64,000 nucleotides of DNA from CAZAPO01 sp044841755 (GTDB taxonomy: Bacteria > Bacteroidota > Bacteroidia > Flavobacteriales > Flavobacteriaceae). Shown in pieces: positions 53,788 to 61,976 of this stretch; the first letter of the stretch is position 1; each line of letters starts with the position of its first letter. The notes under the pieces were generated by a model. That model saw only the letters and a list, made by a program, of their open reading frames with translations, did no database searches and was not told where the DNA came from. The translations under genes and the position numbers were made by a program. Location of the stretch: the NCBI GenBank assembly GCA_044841755.1, contig JAXOFM010000001.1, positions 62,001 to 126,000 of the forward strand. The letters are read 5' to 3'.

Positions 53788-55752
53788 TTATCGCTTTATA
53801 AATGGTAAGGAAATAGAACTTCCCTCTTTAAATATCTTGATAAAGTACATACCATTATTAACTGAAGAAACATTAAGTTTTAAATCTGATATATGTTTTA
53901 CATCTTTTTTCAATATCTTTTGCCCCAATAAATTATAAATTTCATAACTGTCAGGTAGATCATTGCCATTAGCGAGTTTAACTGTCAATTCAGAGCTTAC
54001 TGGATTAGGATAGATACGAACACCATTATTCCTAAAATATTCATCGGTTCCTAAGGTAATCGTTGAGATCTTAGTAGCTTCTGAACCAGCAAATACACCT
54101 CCAGATCCAATTAAGGTACTATCATCCGCTCTTAATTCATAAGAGCCATTTCCAAATCCGCAACATATTCCATCATTTTCAGAATCAAAAATGGTAAAAG
54201 TATAACATTGATCAGTACTCACATTAATTGATTGATTGATTGTTGTATTATCGGCATAAGGACCTCCATTAGCAACTAGCGCACCACCTCCGTCTCTAAA
54301 TTCCCATGTTGTCTCATTACCATAATCATCTGTTATTAAAGTTAAATGAACCTGAGTTGTACTAGCAAATGATTGAGAAACCTCAAATGAAGAACTACTT
54401 GAATTGTTACAACTTCTTAAATCTGAATTTCCATTTGGACTAGAGACAGACACATTAAAGATATGACTGCCAGAAAGTCCTGAAAGAGAAGGTAAAACAA
54501 CTAGCTCAGACTCTCCTTCAGCCAAAGATCCGCTCCAATTAAAATTAGAGGAAGCTCCTCCATCCACATCATAAGTGACCGTTGCGGAACTCATTGTTGT
54601 TGTTCCCCAATTTGTTATTCTTACAGTAGGAGTTGCATTAGAAGAACAATCTGTGGTCGAGATCTGTTCGACAGCTACACTTGCATCATCATTTACTGAT
54701 GGAAGGCTACTGCAAACATTAGAGGTTAATGTTGTGGGTCTATTTGATGCTGTTGTTATAGTTGCAATCATACGGGCTTTTTGATCATTTGTAAAAACAT
54801 TCATACATGCATCACTACTGTAGTCCATATAATTTTCAATCATATCAGGTGATCCAGGTGGCGCTGGACAAGAATCATTGGGGTTACAAACACTACTATT
54901 TGAACCTGGCCCAGCAACAGGTGGTGTATCTGCACAAAGATCACCGCCCCCTGCTTCTGTGCATCCTCCTTGAAAGGTATGGTACAACCCAAAATAATGT
55001 CCAACTTCATGGGTAGTGGTTCTTCCCAAATGAAATGGAATACTACCAGATAAATCTACGCTAGGATCGTCATCTGATCCAAAAAATTGATAACCCATCA
55101 CAACACCATCGGTAGTTCCTGATCCTCCTGGAAATTGAGCAAATCCTAAAAGAGAACTATCAGAAAAGTTAACAGTCCACATGTTTAAGTATTTAGAAGC
55201 ATCCCATACCGTTGCAGGCTTTAAAATAGTATTAGTATTACTTGTTGGCGAAGAACCTCCCCAACTTGTACTGGTGGCCGACATATCAATTCTATCAATC
55301 CCATTTGTGGTACAACCATTTGGTGTTTGTTTTGCTAAACAAAATTCAACTTCTACATCAGCGCCATCAGGATGAGAATTGAAACCTCTGGTACCTATCA
55401 TTCTTCTAAAATCATCATTAAGTACTTTTATTTGTGAAAGCACTTGAGCATCCGAAATATTTGCTCCAACCCCTACGTTTTCGCCATTATGAATTACATG
55501 AACCACAACTGGGATGGTATAGACGATTCTTCTATTTACCTGTTCTCTACCTTGTTCTAAAATCTTTTTTGATATTTTTCTTTCTAAAGCTTCTCGCTGT
55601 AGTTTCATTTCAGGAAACATCTCCATGAGCTGTTGATTATACTCATCTGTAGCACAACGATCTATAGTCTTGACGTCTTGAGAAAAACTAATATTGAATA
55701 ATAATAGAAAACAAAATAAAGTAAGGCTTTTCATAGCTTTTTTAAAATCCAT
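53788..55752 (-). CDS. Secreted M43 (pappalysin-type) metalloprotease, T9SS-dependent
   Basis: 654 residues. A signal peptide (start at 55752 or ATG at 55734) precedes the M43 catalytic domain with HEVGHYFGLYHTF (HExxHxxGxxH, zinc site near residue 248) and the Met-turn MENYMDYSSDACM. Ig-like beta domains follow, and the last 75 residues are a type A T9SS C-terminal domain (RIYPNPVSSELTVKL, YEIYNLLGQKIL, NNGMYFIKIFKEG). It should be exported across the outer membrane and may be left on the cell surface. Substrate unknown. Confidence 0.92.
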   Translation of the reverse strand: MDFKKAMKSLTLFCFLLLFNISFSQDVKTIDRCATDEYNQQLMEMFPEMKLQREALERKISKKILEQGREQVNRRIVYTIPVVVHVIHNGENVGVGANISDAQVLSQIKVLNDDFRRMIGTRGFNSHPDGADVEVEFCLAKQTPNGCTTNGIDRIDMSATSTSWGGSSPTSNTNTILKPATVWDASKYLNMWTVNFSDSSLLGFAQFPGGSGTTDGVVMGYQFFGSDDDPSVDLSGSIPFHLGRTTTHEVGHYFGLYHTFQGGCTEAGGGDLCADTPPVAGPGSNSSVCNPNDSCPAPPGSPDMIENYMDYSSDACMNVFTNDQKARMIATITTASNRPTTLTSNVCSSLPSVNDDASVAVEQISTTDCSSNATPTVRITNWGTTTMSSATVTYDVDGGASSNFNWSGSLAEGESELVVLPSLSGLSGSHIFNVSVSSPNGNSDLRSCNNSSSSSFEVSQSFASTTQVHLTLITDDYGNETTWEFRDGGGALVANGGPYADNTTINQSINVSTDQCYTFTIFDSENDGICCGFGNGSYELRADDSTLIGSGGVFAGSEATKISTITLGTDEYFRNNGVRIYPNPVSSELTVKLANGNDLPDSYEIYNLLGQKILKKDVKHISDLKLNVSSVNNGMYFIKIFKEGSSISLPFIKR

Positions 55753-55792
55753 AACTTATTTGGGTTATTTTTTGTTAAAGTTAGTGATTTTT

Positions 55793-56422
55793 TTATTTGC
55801 CATTAAAACTGTTCATTGTGTTGCTCATACCTGAGAGCACAAATGATTTAATAATTTCATCGCTTTTGTCTAATCTTTCTTGCAGTTTTTTAGTTTCTTC
55901 GTCAGTCCATTTACCCAAAACATAATCAGATTGACGTCCCTTACTAAAATCATTACTAATACCAAATCTAAATCTATTATACTTATTTGTATTTAGTTTA
56001 TCTTGAGTGTCTTTCATCCCATTATGTCCTCCGTCGCTTCCTTTCTTTTTCAATCTTATAGTTCCAAAGGGTAAATTAAGATCATCCGTAATAACAAGTA
56101 AGTTTTCCAAGGGAATTTTTTCTTTTTCCAACCAGTACTTGATTGACTTTCCACTTAAATTCATGAACGTACTTGGTTTTAAAAGCACTAAGGTTCTTCC
56201 CTTAATCTTACATATTGCTTTGTCACCAAGTTTTACCGTTTCAAAAGCAACGTTTTCCTGATTTGAAACAAAATGATCTAATATTTTAAATCCAATATTA
56301 TGTCTAGTGTTCTTATACTCTTCACCAATATTACCAAGTCCTACAATTAGAAATTTTTTCATCAGTTCTTCTTCTGAAAGTTTATTATCCCTATTAAATA
56401 GTTTTTTAAATAAACGCCACAT
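55793..56422 (-). CDS. pth: Peptidyl-tRNA hydrolase
   Basis: 209 residues. An N-terminal 20-residue basic/hydrophobic extension (MWRLFKKLFNRD) precedes the classic start MKKFLIVGLGNIGEEYKNTRHNIGFKILDHF, with Asn and His catalytic residues. NLLVITDDLNLPFGTIRLKKKGSDGGHNGMK carries the remaining active-site Asp. The enzyme frees tRNA from stalled peptidyl-tRNA. The extension is common in this phylum; the shorter start at 56362 is the alternative. Confidence 0.95.
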   Translation of the reverse strand: MWRLFKKLFNRDNKLSEEELMKKFLIVGLGNIGEEYKNTRHNIGFKILDHFVSNQENVAFETVKLGDKAICKIKGRTLVLLKPSTFMNLSGKSIKYWLEKEKIPLENLLVITDDLNLPFGTIRLKKKGSDGGHNGMKDTQDKLNTNKYNRFRFGISNDFSKGRQSDYVLGKWTDEETKKLQERLDKSDEIIKSFVLSGMSNTMNSFNGK

Positions 56423-56448
56423 TATCTATTTGAATATAGCGTAAAAGT

Positions 56449-56481
56449 AAAAAAGCATCCCGAATTAACAGAATGCTTTTT
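56449..56481 (-). terminator. Probable terminator after rplY
   Basis: AAAAAGCAT / ATGCTTTTT arms around about 14 bases, with a T-run on each side. It lies about 25 bases after the rplY stop and above pth. Confidence 0.55.
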
Positions 56482-56505
56482 TTATTACGACATTTAAAAT
56501 TTGTC

Positions 56506-57147
56506 TTATTCCTGAGCTGCTTCAGCTGCTGGAGCTTCTGCTCCTTCCTCAGCTCCTTCTTCTAATTCATCTTCATCAAGCTCATCTTCTAAGCTCATAG
56601 CCGCTCTAGATCTTCTTACTTGACATACAACAGTATTGTCAGGATGTAAGAAATTGTATGCTTCATTTTCTAATTCAGTAATATATAGCTTACTTCCAAT
56701 CTTTAGTTTAGAAATATTAGCTTCAATAAAGTCTGGTAGATTAGTAGGTAATGCTTTAACTCTTAACTTACGCTTGTTTCTTCTTAAAACACCTCCATTT
56801 AATACACCAGGAGCATTTCCTACTACTTGAACAGGAATATCCATTGTTACTTCCTTATCTTCAAATAACTGATAAAAATCTATGTGTAAGATTTTATCTG
56901 TTACAGGGTGAAACTGGATATCTTGAAGTACAGCATTATAGCTCTCTCCACCATCTAAAGCAATCACAACTGTATGCGCATTAGGCGTATAAACCAGTTT
57001 AGAGAATGCTAATTCATTTGCTGAGAAATGTACTGCCTGATCTCCTCCGTATAATACGCAAGGAACCTGTCCAGCATTACGTAAGGCTTTAGAAGCTTTC
57101 TTGCCTACGCTTTCTCTTTTAGATCCATTGATTGTAATCGATTTCAT
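56506..57147 (-). CDS. rplY: 50S ribosomal protein L25 (Ctc form)
   Basis: 213 residues. An N-terminal L25 5S-rRNA-binding domain (MKSITINGSKRESVGKKASKALRNAGQVPCVLYGG, HIDFYQLFEDKEVTMDIPVQV) is followed by the TL5/Ctc C-terminal beta domain and an acidic, alanine-rich tail (DELDEDELEEGAEEGAE). It binds 5S rRNA. The acidic tail is frequent in Bacteroidota. prs lies 28 bases above. Confidence 0.95.
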   Translation of the reverse strand: MKSITINGSKRESVGKKASKALRNAGQVPCVLYGGDQAVHFSANELAFSKLVYTPNAHTVVIALDGGESYNAVLQDIQFHPVTDKILHIDFYQLFEDKEVTMDIPVQVVGNAPGVLNGGVLRRNKRKLRVKALPTNLPDFIEANISKLKIGSKLYITELENEAYNFLHPDNTVVCQVRRSRAAMSLEDELDEDELEEGAEEGAEAPAAEAAQE

Positions 57148-57175
57148 TTTAAAAAAATATATTAATTATAATTAT

Positions 57176-58117
57176 TTACATTATAAACTTAGAGCTGATA
57201 GACTTATTGTGATGTACTTTATACATTACATCTGCAAACAAATCTGCACAACTCAGTACTCTAATCTTACTGCTCTCTTGAGATAAAGGAATGGAGTCTG
57301 TTACAATAAGCTCTTCTAGCTTAGAGTTTTCCAACCTTTCATAAGCATTGCCTGAAAGTATTGGATGCGTACAAATTGCCCTAACACTTTTTGCTCCGCG
57401 TTCCATCATTAAATCTGCAGCTTTAGTAAGTGTTCCAGCAGTATCCACCATATCATCAACCAACACAACATTTCTTCCCTCAACATTACCAATTAGCTCC
57501 ATGTGCGAGATTACATTAGCCTTAGCCCTCTGCTTATAACAAATTACAACTTCGCTCTCCATTGCTTTCGAGTATGCATAAGCTCTCTTTGAACCTCCCA
57601 TATCTGGAGAAGCAATTGTTAAGTTATCTAATTCTAATTCTTTTAAATAAGGAAGAAAAATTGTAGAAGCAAATAAGTGATCAACAGGCTTCTCAAAAAA
57701 CCCTTGAATTTGATCAGCATGCAGATCCATAGTGATTATTCTAGTTGCTCCCGCTGTTTCTAACATCTTAGCAATAAGCTTAGCTGCAATAGGAACTCTA
57801 GGCTTATCTTTTCTATCTTGTCTAGCCCAACCAAAATATGGCATTACAGCAGTTATATGTCTTGCTGATGCACGCTTAGCAGCATCCAACATTAACAACA
57901 TTTCCATTAAGTTTTCAGAACTAGGATTTGTAGAGCCAATTATAAATAATCTAGCGCCACGAACCGATTCCTCAAAAGAGGGCTGAAACTCACCATCGCT
58001 ATAAGTAGATGTTATTACATTACCTAATTCCTCACCGTAAGACTTAGCTATTTTTTCAGCAAGCACTGTACTTTGTGAACAGGCAAATATTTTAGCTTTT
58101 GTTTTAATTTTCGTCAT
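57176..58117 (-). CDS. prs: Ribose-phosphate pyrophosphokinase
   Basis: 313 residues. It makes PRPP from ribose 5-phosphate and ATP. Signatures: DGEFQPSFEESVRGARLFIIGST, RQDRKDKPRVPIAAKLIA, TMDLHADQIQGFFEKPVDHL, and the PRPP loop VVLVDDMVDTAGTLTKAADLM. It is cotranscribed with rplY, a common pairing in Bacteroidota. A TAAATTTG -7 box lies at 58177-58170. Confidence 0.97.
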   Translation of the reverse strand: MTKIKTKAKIFACSQSTVLAEKIAKSYGEELGNVITSTYSDGEFQPSFEESVRGARLFIIGSTNPSSENLMEMLLMLDAAKRASARHITAVMPYFGWARQDRKDKPRVPIAAKLIAKMLETAGATRIITMDLHADQIQGFFEKPVDHLFASTIFLPYLKELELDNLTIASPDMGGSKRAYAYSKAMESEVVICYKQRAKANVISHMELIGNVEGRNVVLVDDMVDTAGTLTKAADLMMERGAKSVRAICTHPILSGNAYERLENSKLEELIVTDSIPLSQESSKIRVLSCADLFADVMYKVHHNKSISSKFIM

Positions 58118-58169
58118 GACTAACTAATTGTTAATGAGCCAAAAAGACCTACTTGATTTTAACGAGGTG

Positions 58170-58177
58170 CAAATTTA
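58170..58177 (-). promoter_or_regulatory. -7 promoter box for prs-rplY
   Basis: TAAATTTG on the minus strand, an exact TAnnTTTG, 53 bases above the prs ATG. Confidence 0.45.
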
Positions 58178-58216
58178 GGGATTTATTTGAATTTGTAAAG
58201 GATAAAAGCCAGTAAT

Positions 58217-58250
58217 TTTGAATGTATACAGGAAATATTTTTTACTTTTG
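58217..58250 (+). promoter_or_regulatory. tRNA-Leu promoter
   Basis: TTTG at 58217-58220, 22 bases, then TACTTTTG at 58243-58250, an exact TAnnTTTG, 11 bases before the mature tRNA 5' end. Position and spacing make this one of the cleanest promoters in the window. Confidence 0.65.
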
Positions 58251-58261
58251 CTTTCCGTTTT

Positions 58262-58343
58262 GCTCAAGTGGCGGAACTGGTAGACGCGCTGGATTCAAAA
58301 TCCAGTTCCTTCGGGAGTGTGGGTTCGATTCCCACCTTGAGTA
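58262..58343 (+). tRNA. tRNA-Leu (anticodon CAA)
   Basis: 82 bases without encoded CCA. Acceptor GCTCAAG pairs with CTTGAGT (first pair G-T); D arm GCGGAACTGGTAGACGC; anticodon stem CTGGA / TCCAG with loop TTCAAAA (anticodon CAA, reads UUG); long class-II variable arm TCC-TTCG-GGA; T arm GTGGGTTCGATTCCCAC. The long variable arm identifies it as leucine rather than a short-arm tRNA. A frame through it on the same strand is spurious. Confidence 0.97.
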
Positions 58344-58900
58344 CTATTATAAAGCTAATTGTTTGTTTGTTAAGCAGTTAGCTTTTTTAGTTGTTATAAT
58401 TTTGTACGTTTTGATTCGATTTTACTCAATTTTTAGCTAAATATTACTTTCAGATTGCATCGAATTGCACAACTATTTATTTATGCCAAGCGTACAAAGT
58501 GTACTAACACTGTACGAACCAGTGTACGAAGTTTCAATATTAATACAACTATTTATATTTCAATTATTTATGTATATATTGGAATACCAGTGTAATAATG
58601 TACTAATGATTCGTACTACCAGTCCTCTATCACCTAGGTCAGCCAACTTAATTCGCTCTATCCCAAGATGATTAATAAAAATATTTAGAATACCGTGATA
58701 AGCATCAATTGTGTTTTCACTATATTCTTTGAGTTAAATTAATCTCTTGAATCTATCTAAGTCCAACATAACCTCTTTTTAAATGGTTATGTGATAGACT
58801 TACTAAAAGTATGATATAACACCATATACAAGTTGGTTATTAGTACTGTTTAAAGTAAATTCGTATATACTCACGTTGGCAATAATTAATAAAACTAAAC
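58344..58900. other. Gene-free region after tRNA-Leu with degenerate repeats
   Basis: 557 bases without a credible gene. GTAC occurs at 58492, 58501, 58512 and 58524, and again at 58600 and 58613, within two related segments that both contain CAACTATTTAT (58469, 58546) and ACCAGTGTA (58519, 58587). A further inverted repeat ACATAACC / GGTTATGT lies at 58766-58792. It looks like decayed or duplicated sequence at a tRNA boundary; no integrase is present in the window. Confidence 0.6.
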
Positions 58901-59494
58901 TTGCACTATAAAGAATCACATATCTTAATTCTAAATAATGTTTCAAGATTCATTGATTTAACCGAACTTGAAAAGCAGAAGTATCTTTCTTTGCTCACAG
59001 AAATCAGCGTAAAGCGGAAGACATTTTTAATGCAAGCAGGTGATGTTACCAAGTTTGAGTATTTTATTACTAAAGGCTGCTTAAAGGTTTATACACTGGA
59101 TGAAGATGGCGCACCACATATATCTATGTTCGCTATTGAGGATTATTGGACAGGTGATATGGCGAGCTTTATGACTAAAGAACCTACACGTTATTTTATT
59201 AAGGCCACAGAAGATTCAGAGTTGTTAGGTATTTCAAGAGCAAATTATGAATTGCTTTTTCAAGAGATACCAAAATTTGAACGGTTTTATCGGATCCTAT
59301 ATCAAAGATCTTTAATCAGTTATATAAGGCGCTCAAATCACGGTATTTCTTTAACCGCAGAGGAGCGATATATTGAGTTCAAAACCAAATATCCAAACAT
59401 TGTTAATAGAATTACTCAAAAAGACCTTGCAGGTTACATTGGCATTACGCCAGAATTTATGAGTAAGATCATTACAAAAGTTAATCGAAGGTAA
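58901..59494 (+). CDS. Crp/Fnr-family transcriptional regulator
   Basis: 197 residues. A cyclic-nucleotide-binding-like barrel (about 35-120, FLMQAGDVTKFEYFITKGCLKVYTLDEDG) and a C-terminal helix-turn-helix (ITQKDLAGYIGITPEFMSKIITKVN) that ends abruptly at NRR, about 10-15 residues shorter than usual. The start appears to be TTG (58901); an in-frame stop lies 18 bases above. The effector is unknown. It is followed by the outer-membrane, DoxX and reductase genes, which it may regulate. Confidence 0.87.
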   Translation: MHYKESHILILNNVSRFIDLTELEKQKYLSLLTEISVKRKTFLMQAGDVTKFEYFITKGCLKVYTLDEDGAPHISMFAIEDYWTGDMASFMTKEPTRYFIKATEDSELLGISRANYELLFQEIPKFERFYRILYQRSLISYIRRSNHGISLTAEERYIEFKTKYPNIVNRITQKDLAGYIGITPEFMSKIITKVNRR

Positions 59495-59547
59495 AAGTCT
59501 TAAACTAGTTCATTTTTTTTCATGCGTTCCCATCGGAATTTTGAAGC

Positions 59548-60189
59548 ATGAAAAGAATAACACGCATCAGTTCACTCTTAATCATTGGATTTTTAAATCC
59601 TTTACATGCACAGTTTACGCAAGTAGAATTGTTCTCAGGACTTGATAAAACTGATTTTACCTTATTTTCAAGCTATCCTATAAACAAAAGCCAAACGCTT
59701 AGTCTAAACACTCTGGCTTTCTTCCAAAAGTTTAAACAGGAAAACCAGGAATTTGATGAGATTGGTGTACAACCCACACTGTTTTGGAATATTACCAAAA
59801 ATATTTCTCTAGGTCCCTCCATATACTTTAACAGTTTTGCTGGATATTCTGAGCGGTTATCAGCAAAGTACACCTATAAAAATTCACGTTTAGTAATTGT
59901 ATTAATCCCAACAATGGCGTACTCAGAGCAAAAAGATGCTAGTTACGCAGAAGTATTTGTACAATTTCAATATAACAAACCTCTAAATGACAATATATCA
60001 CTCTGGTTAAATGGTCAGTTCTTAACCATATGGGACGAATTTAAACTCCATTCAAGAAGCTTTCAACAGTTGAGAGTTGGAGTTTCTATTCATCAACATC
60101 AGGTTGGTCTAGGTATAGATCTTGACCAGTTTGGACCTCAACCTATCACGAAAACAGCTTTCGGAATCTATTATCGCAAAACACTATAA
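59548..60189 (+). CDS. Predicted outer-membrane beta-barrel protein
   Basis: 213 residues. Signal peptide MKRITRISSLLIIGFLNPLHAQ, then alternating strands with many aromatic residues (SYPINKSQTLSLNTLAFFQKF, NISLWLNGQFLTIWDEFKL) and a final KTAFGIYYRKTL. It reads as a small outer-membrane barrel; no family was recognised. The DoxX gene follows 22 bases later. Confidence 0.65.
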   Translation: MKRITRISSLLIIGFLNPLHAQFTQVELFSGLDKTDFTLFSSYPINKSQTLSLNTLAFFQKFKQENQEFDEIGVQPTLFWNITKNISLGPSIYFNSFAGYSERLSAKYTYKNSRLVIVLIPTMAYSEQKDASYAEVFVQFQYNKPLNDNISLWLNGQFLTIWDEFKLHSRSFQQLRVGVSIHQHQVGLGIDLDQFGPQPITKTAFGIYYRKTL

Positions 60190-60211
60190 ACAACTATAAA
60201 TCTTAAACATT

Positions 60212-60667
60212 ATGAAAAATTCAGTAAAACAACTTTTAAAAACTAACCCAATTATTGGGTTTAGTATCGCACGATGGGCGCTTGGTATAGTAATATTTCC
60301 TCATGGTGCACAAAAATTATTAGGACTCTTCGGTGGTTATGGCTATTCCGCAACAATGGAATCATTAACTACCCAAATGGGTTTACCCAGTATTGTAGCC
60401 TTTTCGGTTATTATGATTGAGTTTTTTGGTTCTATTTCATTAGTTCTTGGATTCTTCTCCAGATTTTGGGCCTTATCACTTGCAGGCATGTTTACCGGTA
60501 TAATTATTACTACGCAGCTAGAGCATGGCTTTTTCATGAATTGGTTTGGAAATCAGGCAGGTGAAGGTTACGAATATTCGCTTCTAATTATTGGTCTTGC
60601 TTTAAGTGTTGTAGTCAATGGAAGTGGCAAATGGTCAATAGATAGTTTAATATCAAAAAACAAATAA
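60212..60667 (+). CDS. DoxX-family membrane protein
   Basis: 151 residues with four hydrophobic helices. ARWALGIVIFPHGAQKLLGLFGGYGYSATMESL and the following FSVIMIEFFGSISLVLGFFSRFWAL are the DoxX/TQO-small pattern. DoxX proteins are linked to redox and oxidative-stress membrane complexes; the precise reaction is unknown. One base separates it from the FMN reductase gene, implying coupled translation. Confidence 0.88.
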   Translation: MKNSVKQLLKTNPIIGFSIARWALGIVIFPHGAQKLLGLFGGYGYSATMESLTTQMGLPSIVAFSVIMIEFFGSISLVLGFFSRFWALSLAGMFTGIIITTQLEHGFFMNWFGNQAGEGYEYSLLIIGLALSVVVNGSGKWSIDSLISKNK

Positions 60668-60668
60668 C

Positions 60669-61241
60669 ATGAAAAAAGTAATCACAATTGCAGGAACTAA
60701 TAGTCAGAAATCTATCAACAAAAGGTTGTTATCCTATACTTCTGGTTTATTGGAAAATATAGAACTAGTTTCTATCGACTTAAACGATTATGTGCTGCCT
60801 ATTTACGGAGTTGATTTTGAAGAAGAAAATGGTATACCAACAGCTATTAAAAGACTCAATGAAGTATTTGACACCGCTGATGGATTTATAATAGCACTAG
60901 CAGAACATAACGGAACCTACACAGCAGTATTCAAAAATACATTAGACTGGTTGTCTCGCGCGAATATGAAAGTATGGCGAGACAAGCCCACCTTCTTAAT
61001 GGCAACTTCACCTGGTGGTCGTGGTGGCATTTCCGTCCTTGAAGCAGCAAAAGCATATTTCCCCTTCTTAGGAGGTAAAATAATTGCCGATTTTTCATTG
61101 GCCAATTTTTACGATAACTTTTTTGAAGATGAAATTTCTGATGAAATCTTAAAAGAAGAATTGAAGGGTAAAGTAGCATTCTATGAAAAATTTTTTAATT
61201 TAAAATCCTCTACTCCCCAACAATACAACGTGAATTCATAA
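60669..61241 (+). CDS. NADPH-dependent FMN reductase family protein
   Basis: 190 residues. Flavodoxin-like fold: ITIAGTNSQKSINKRLLSYT (FMN phosphate loop), FIIALAEHNGTYTAVFKNTLDWLSR and MATSPGGRGGISVLEAAKAYFPFLGG. Members reduce FMN, quinones or azo compounds with NAD(P)H. Pairing with DoxX suggests a quinone or flavin detoxification step. Exact substrate unknown. Confidence 0.88.
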   Translation: MKKVITIAGTNSQKSINKRLLSYTSGLLENIELVSIDLNDYVLPIYGVDFEEENGIPTAIKRLNEVFDTADGFIIALAEHNGTYTAVFKNTLDWLSRANMKVWRDKPTFLMATSPGGRGGISVLEAAKAYFPFLGGKIIADFSLANFYDNFFEDEISDEILKEELKGKVAFYEKFFNLKSSTPQQYNVNS

Positions 61242-61298
61242 ATTTTAGGCATCAATTATTCTAGTCATATCTAAGGAATTAAACAATGTAAAGTAATC

Positions 61299-61976
61299 AT
61301 GAGATTTAAAAAATTAAAACTTTATACCTCTCAACTGGAATCGGAATTCGCTTTCTATTCGGAAACCTTAGGGTTCGAAATCATTACATCAAGCAAGAAC
61401 TCATTTACGGTAAAAATGGGTTGGACTGAATTGACATTTGAAAAATCTGAAAAAGATTACCACTACCATTATTGTTTTTTAATTCCTTCTAACAAACTTT
61501 ATGAGGCATTGGAATGGATGGAACAGCGAGTTGACATTATTCATCTTGAAAATGGACGAAAGACGCAAAACTTTGAAACTTGGAATGCAGACTCCTTCTA
61601 TTTCTATGACGCAAGTGGCAACCTTGCCGAATGTATTGCTCGATTCGATTTAGCAAATGAAGACCATCGTGACTTTGACAGGTCTAAGGTTATAGGTGTC
61701 AATGAAATTGGAATGCCGACCAAGGATATAAAAAGAATAAATAATCAACTTGAAAATGAGTTGGGTACAAAATTTTGGAAAGGAGATCTTGACAGGTTTG
61801 GTACTAACGGTAATCAAGAAGGTATTTTACTTTTGCCCAACTACAATATAAAGCAAACCTGGTTTCCGACGGGATTGAAAACAAAAGCAGAACCCTTAAA
61901 GGTACTTATAGAATATAACGAGAATTTCTATTTAGTAGACTATCAAAATGAACAACTAAAAATTACGAATAAATGA
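61299..61976 (+). CDS. Two-module VOC-family protein
   Basis: 225 residues in two VOC halves: KKLKLYTSQLESEFAFYSETLGFEIITSS to about residue 115 (SFYFYDASGNLAECIAR), then VIGVNEIGMPTKDIKRINNQLENELG onwards. Typical of fused glyoxalase/dioxygenase-like proteins; metal ligands cannot be assigned with confidence. Its last 4 bases overlap the next gene (ATGA), so the hydrolase is coupled to it. Confidence 0.8.
   Translation: MRFKKLKLYTSQLESEFAFYSETLGFEIITSSKNSFTVKMGWTELTFEKSEKDYHYHYCFLIPSNKLYEALEWMEQRVDIIHLENGRKTQNFETWNADSFYFYDASGNLAECIARFDLANEDHRDFDRSKVIGVNEIGMPTKDIKRINNQLENELGTKFWKGDLDRFGTNGNQEGILLLPNYNIKQTWFPTGLKTKAEPLKVLIEYNENFYLVDYQNEQLKITNK

Noticed and set aside
58222..58440. A 72-codon plus-strand frame
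   Set aside because: It runs through tRNA-Leu and has no family pattern; the tRNA structure is complete, so the frame is incidental.
58492..58616. GTAC-rich block as an attachment site duplication of the tRNA
   Set aside because: No copy of the tRNA 3' end (GGTTCGATTCCCACC) was found downstream within the window, and no integrase is present.
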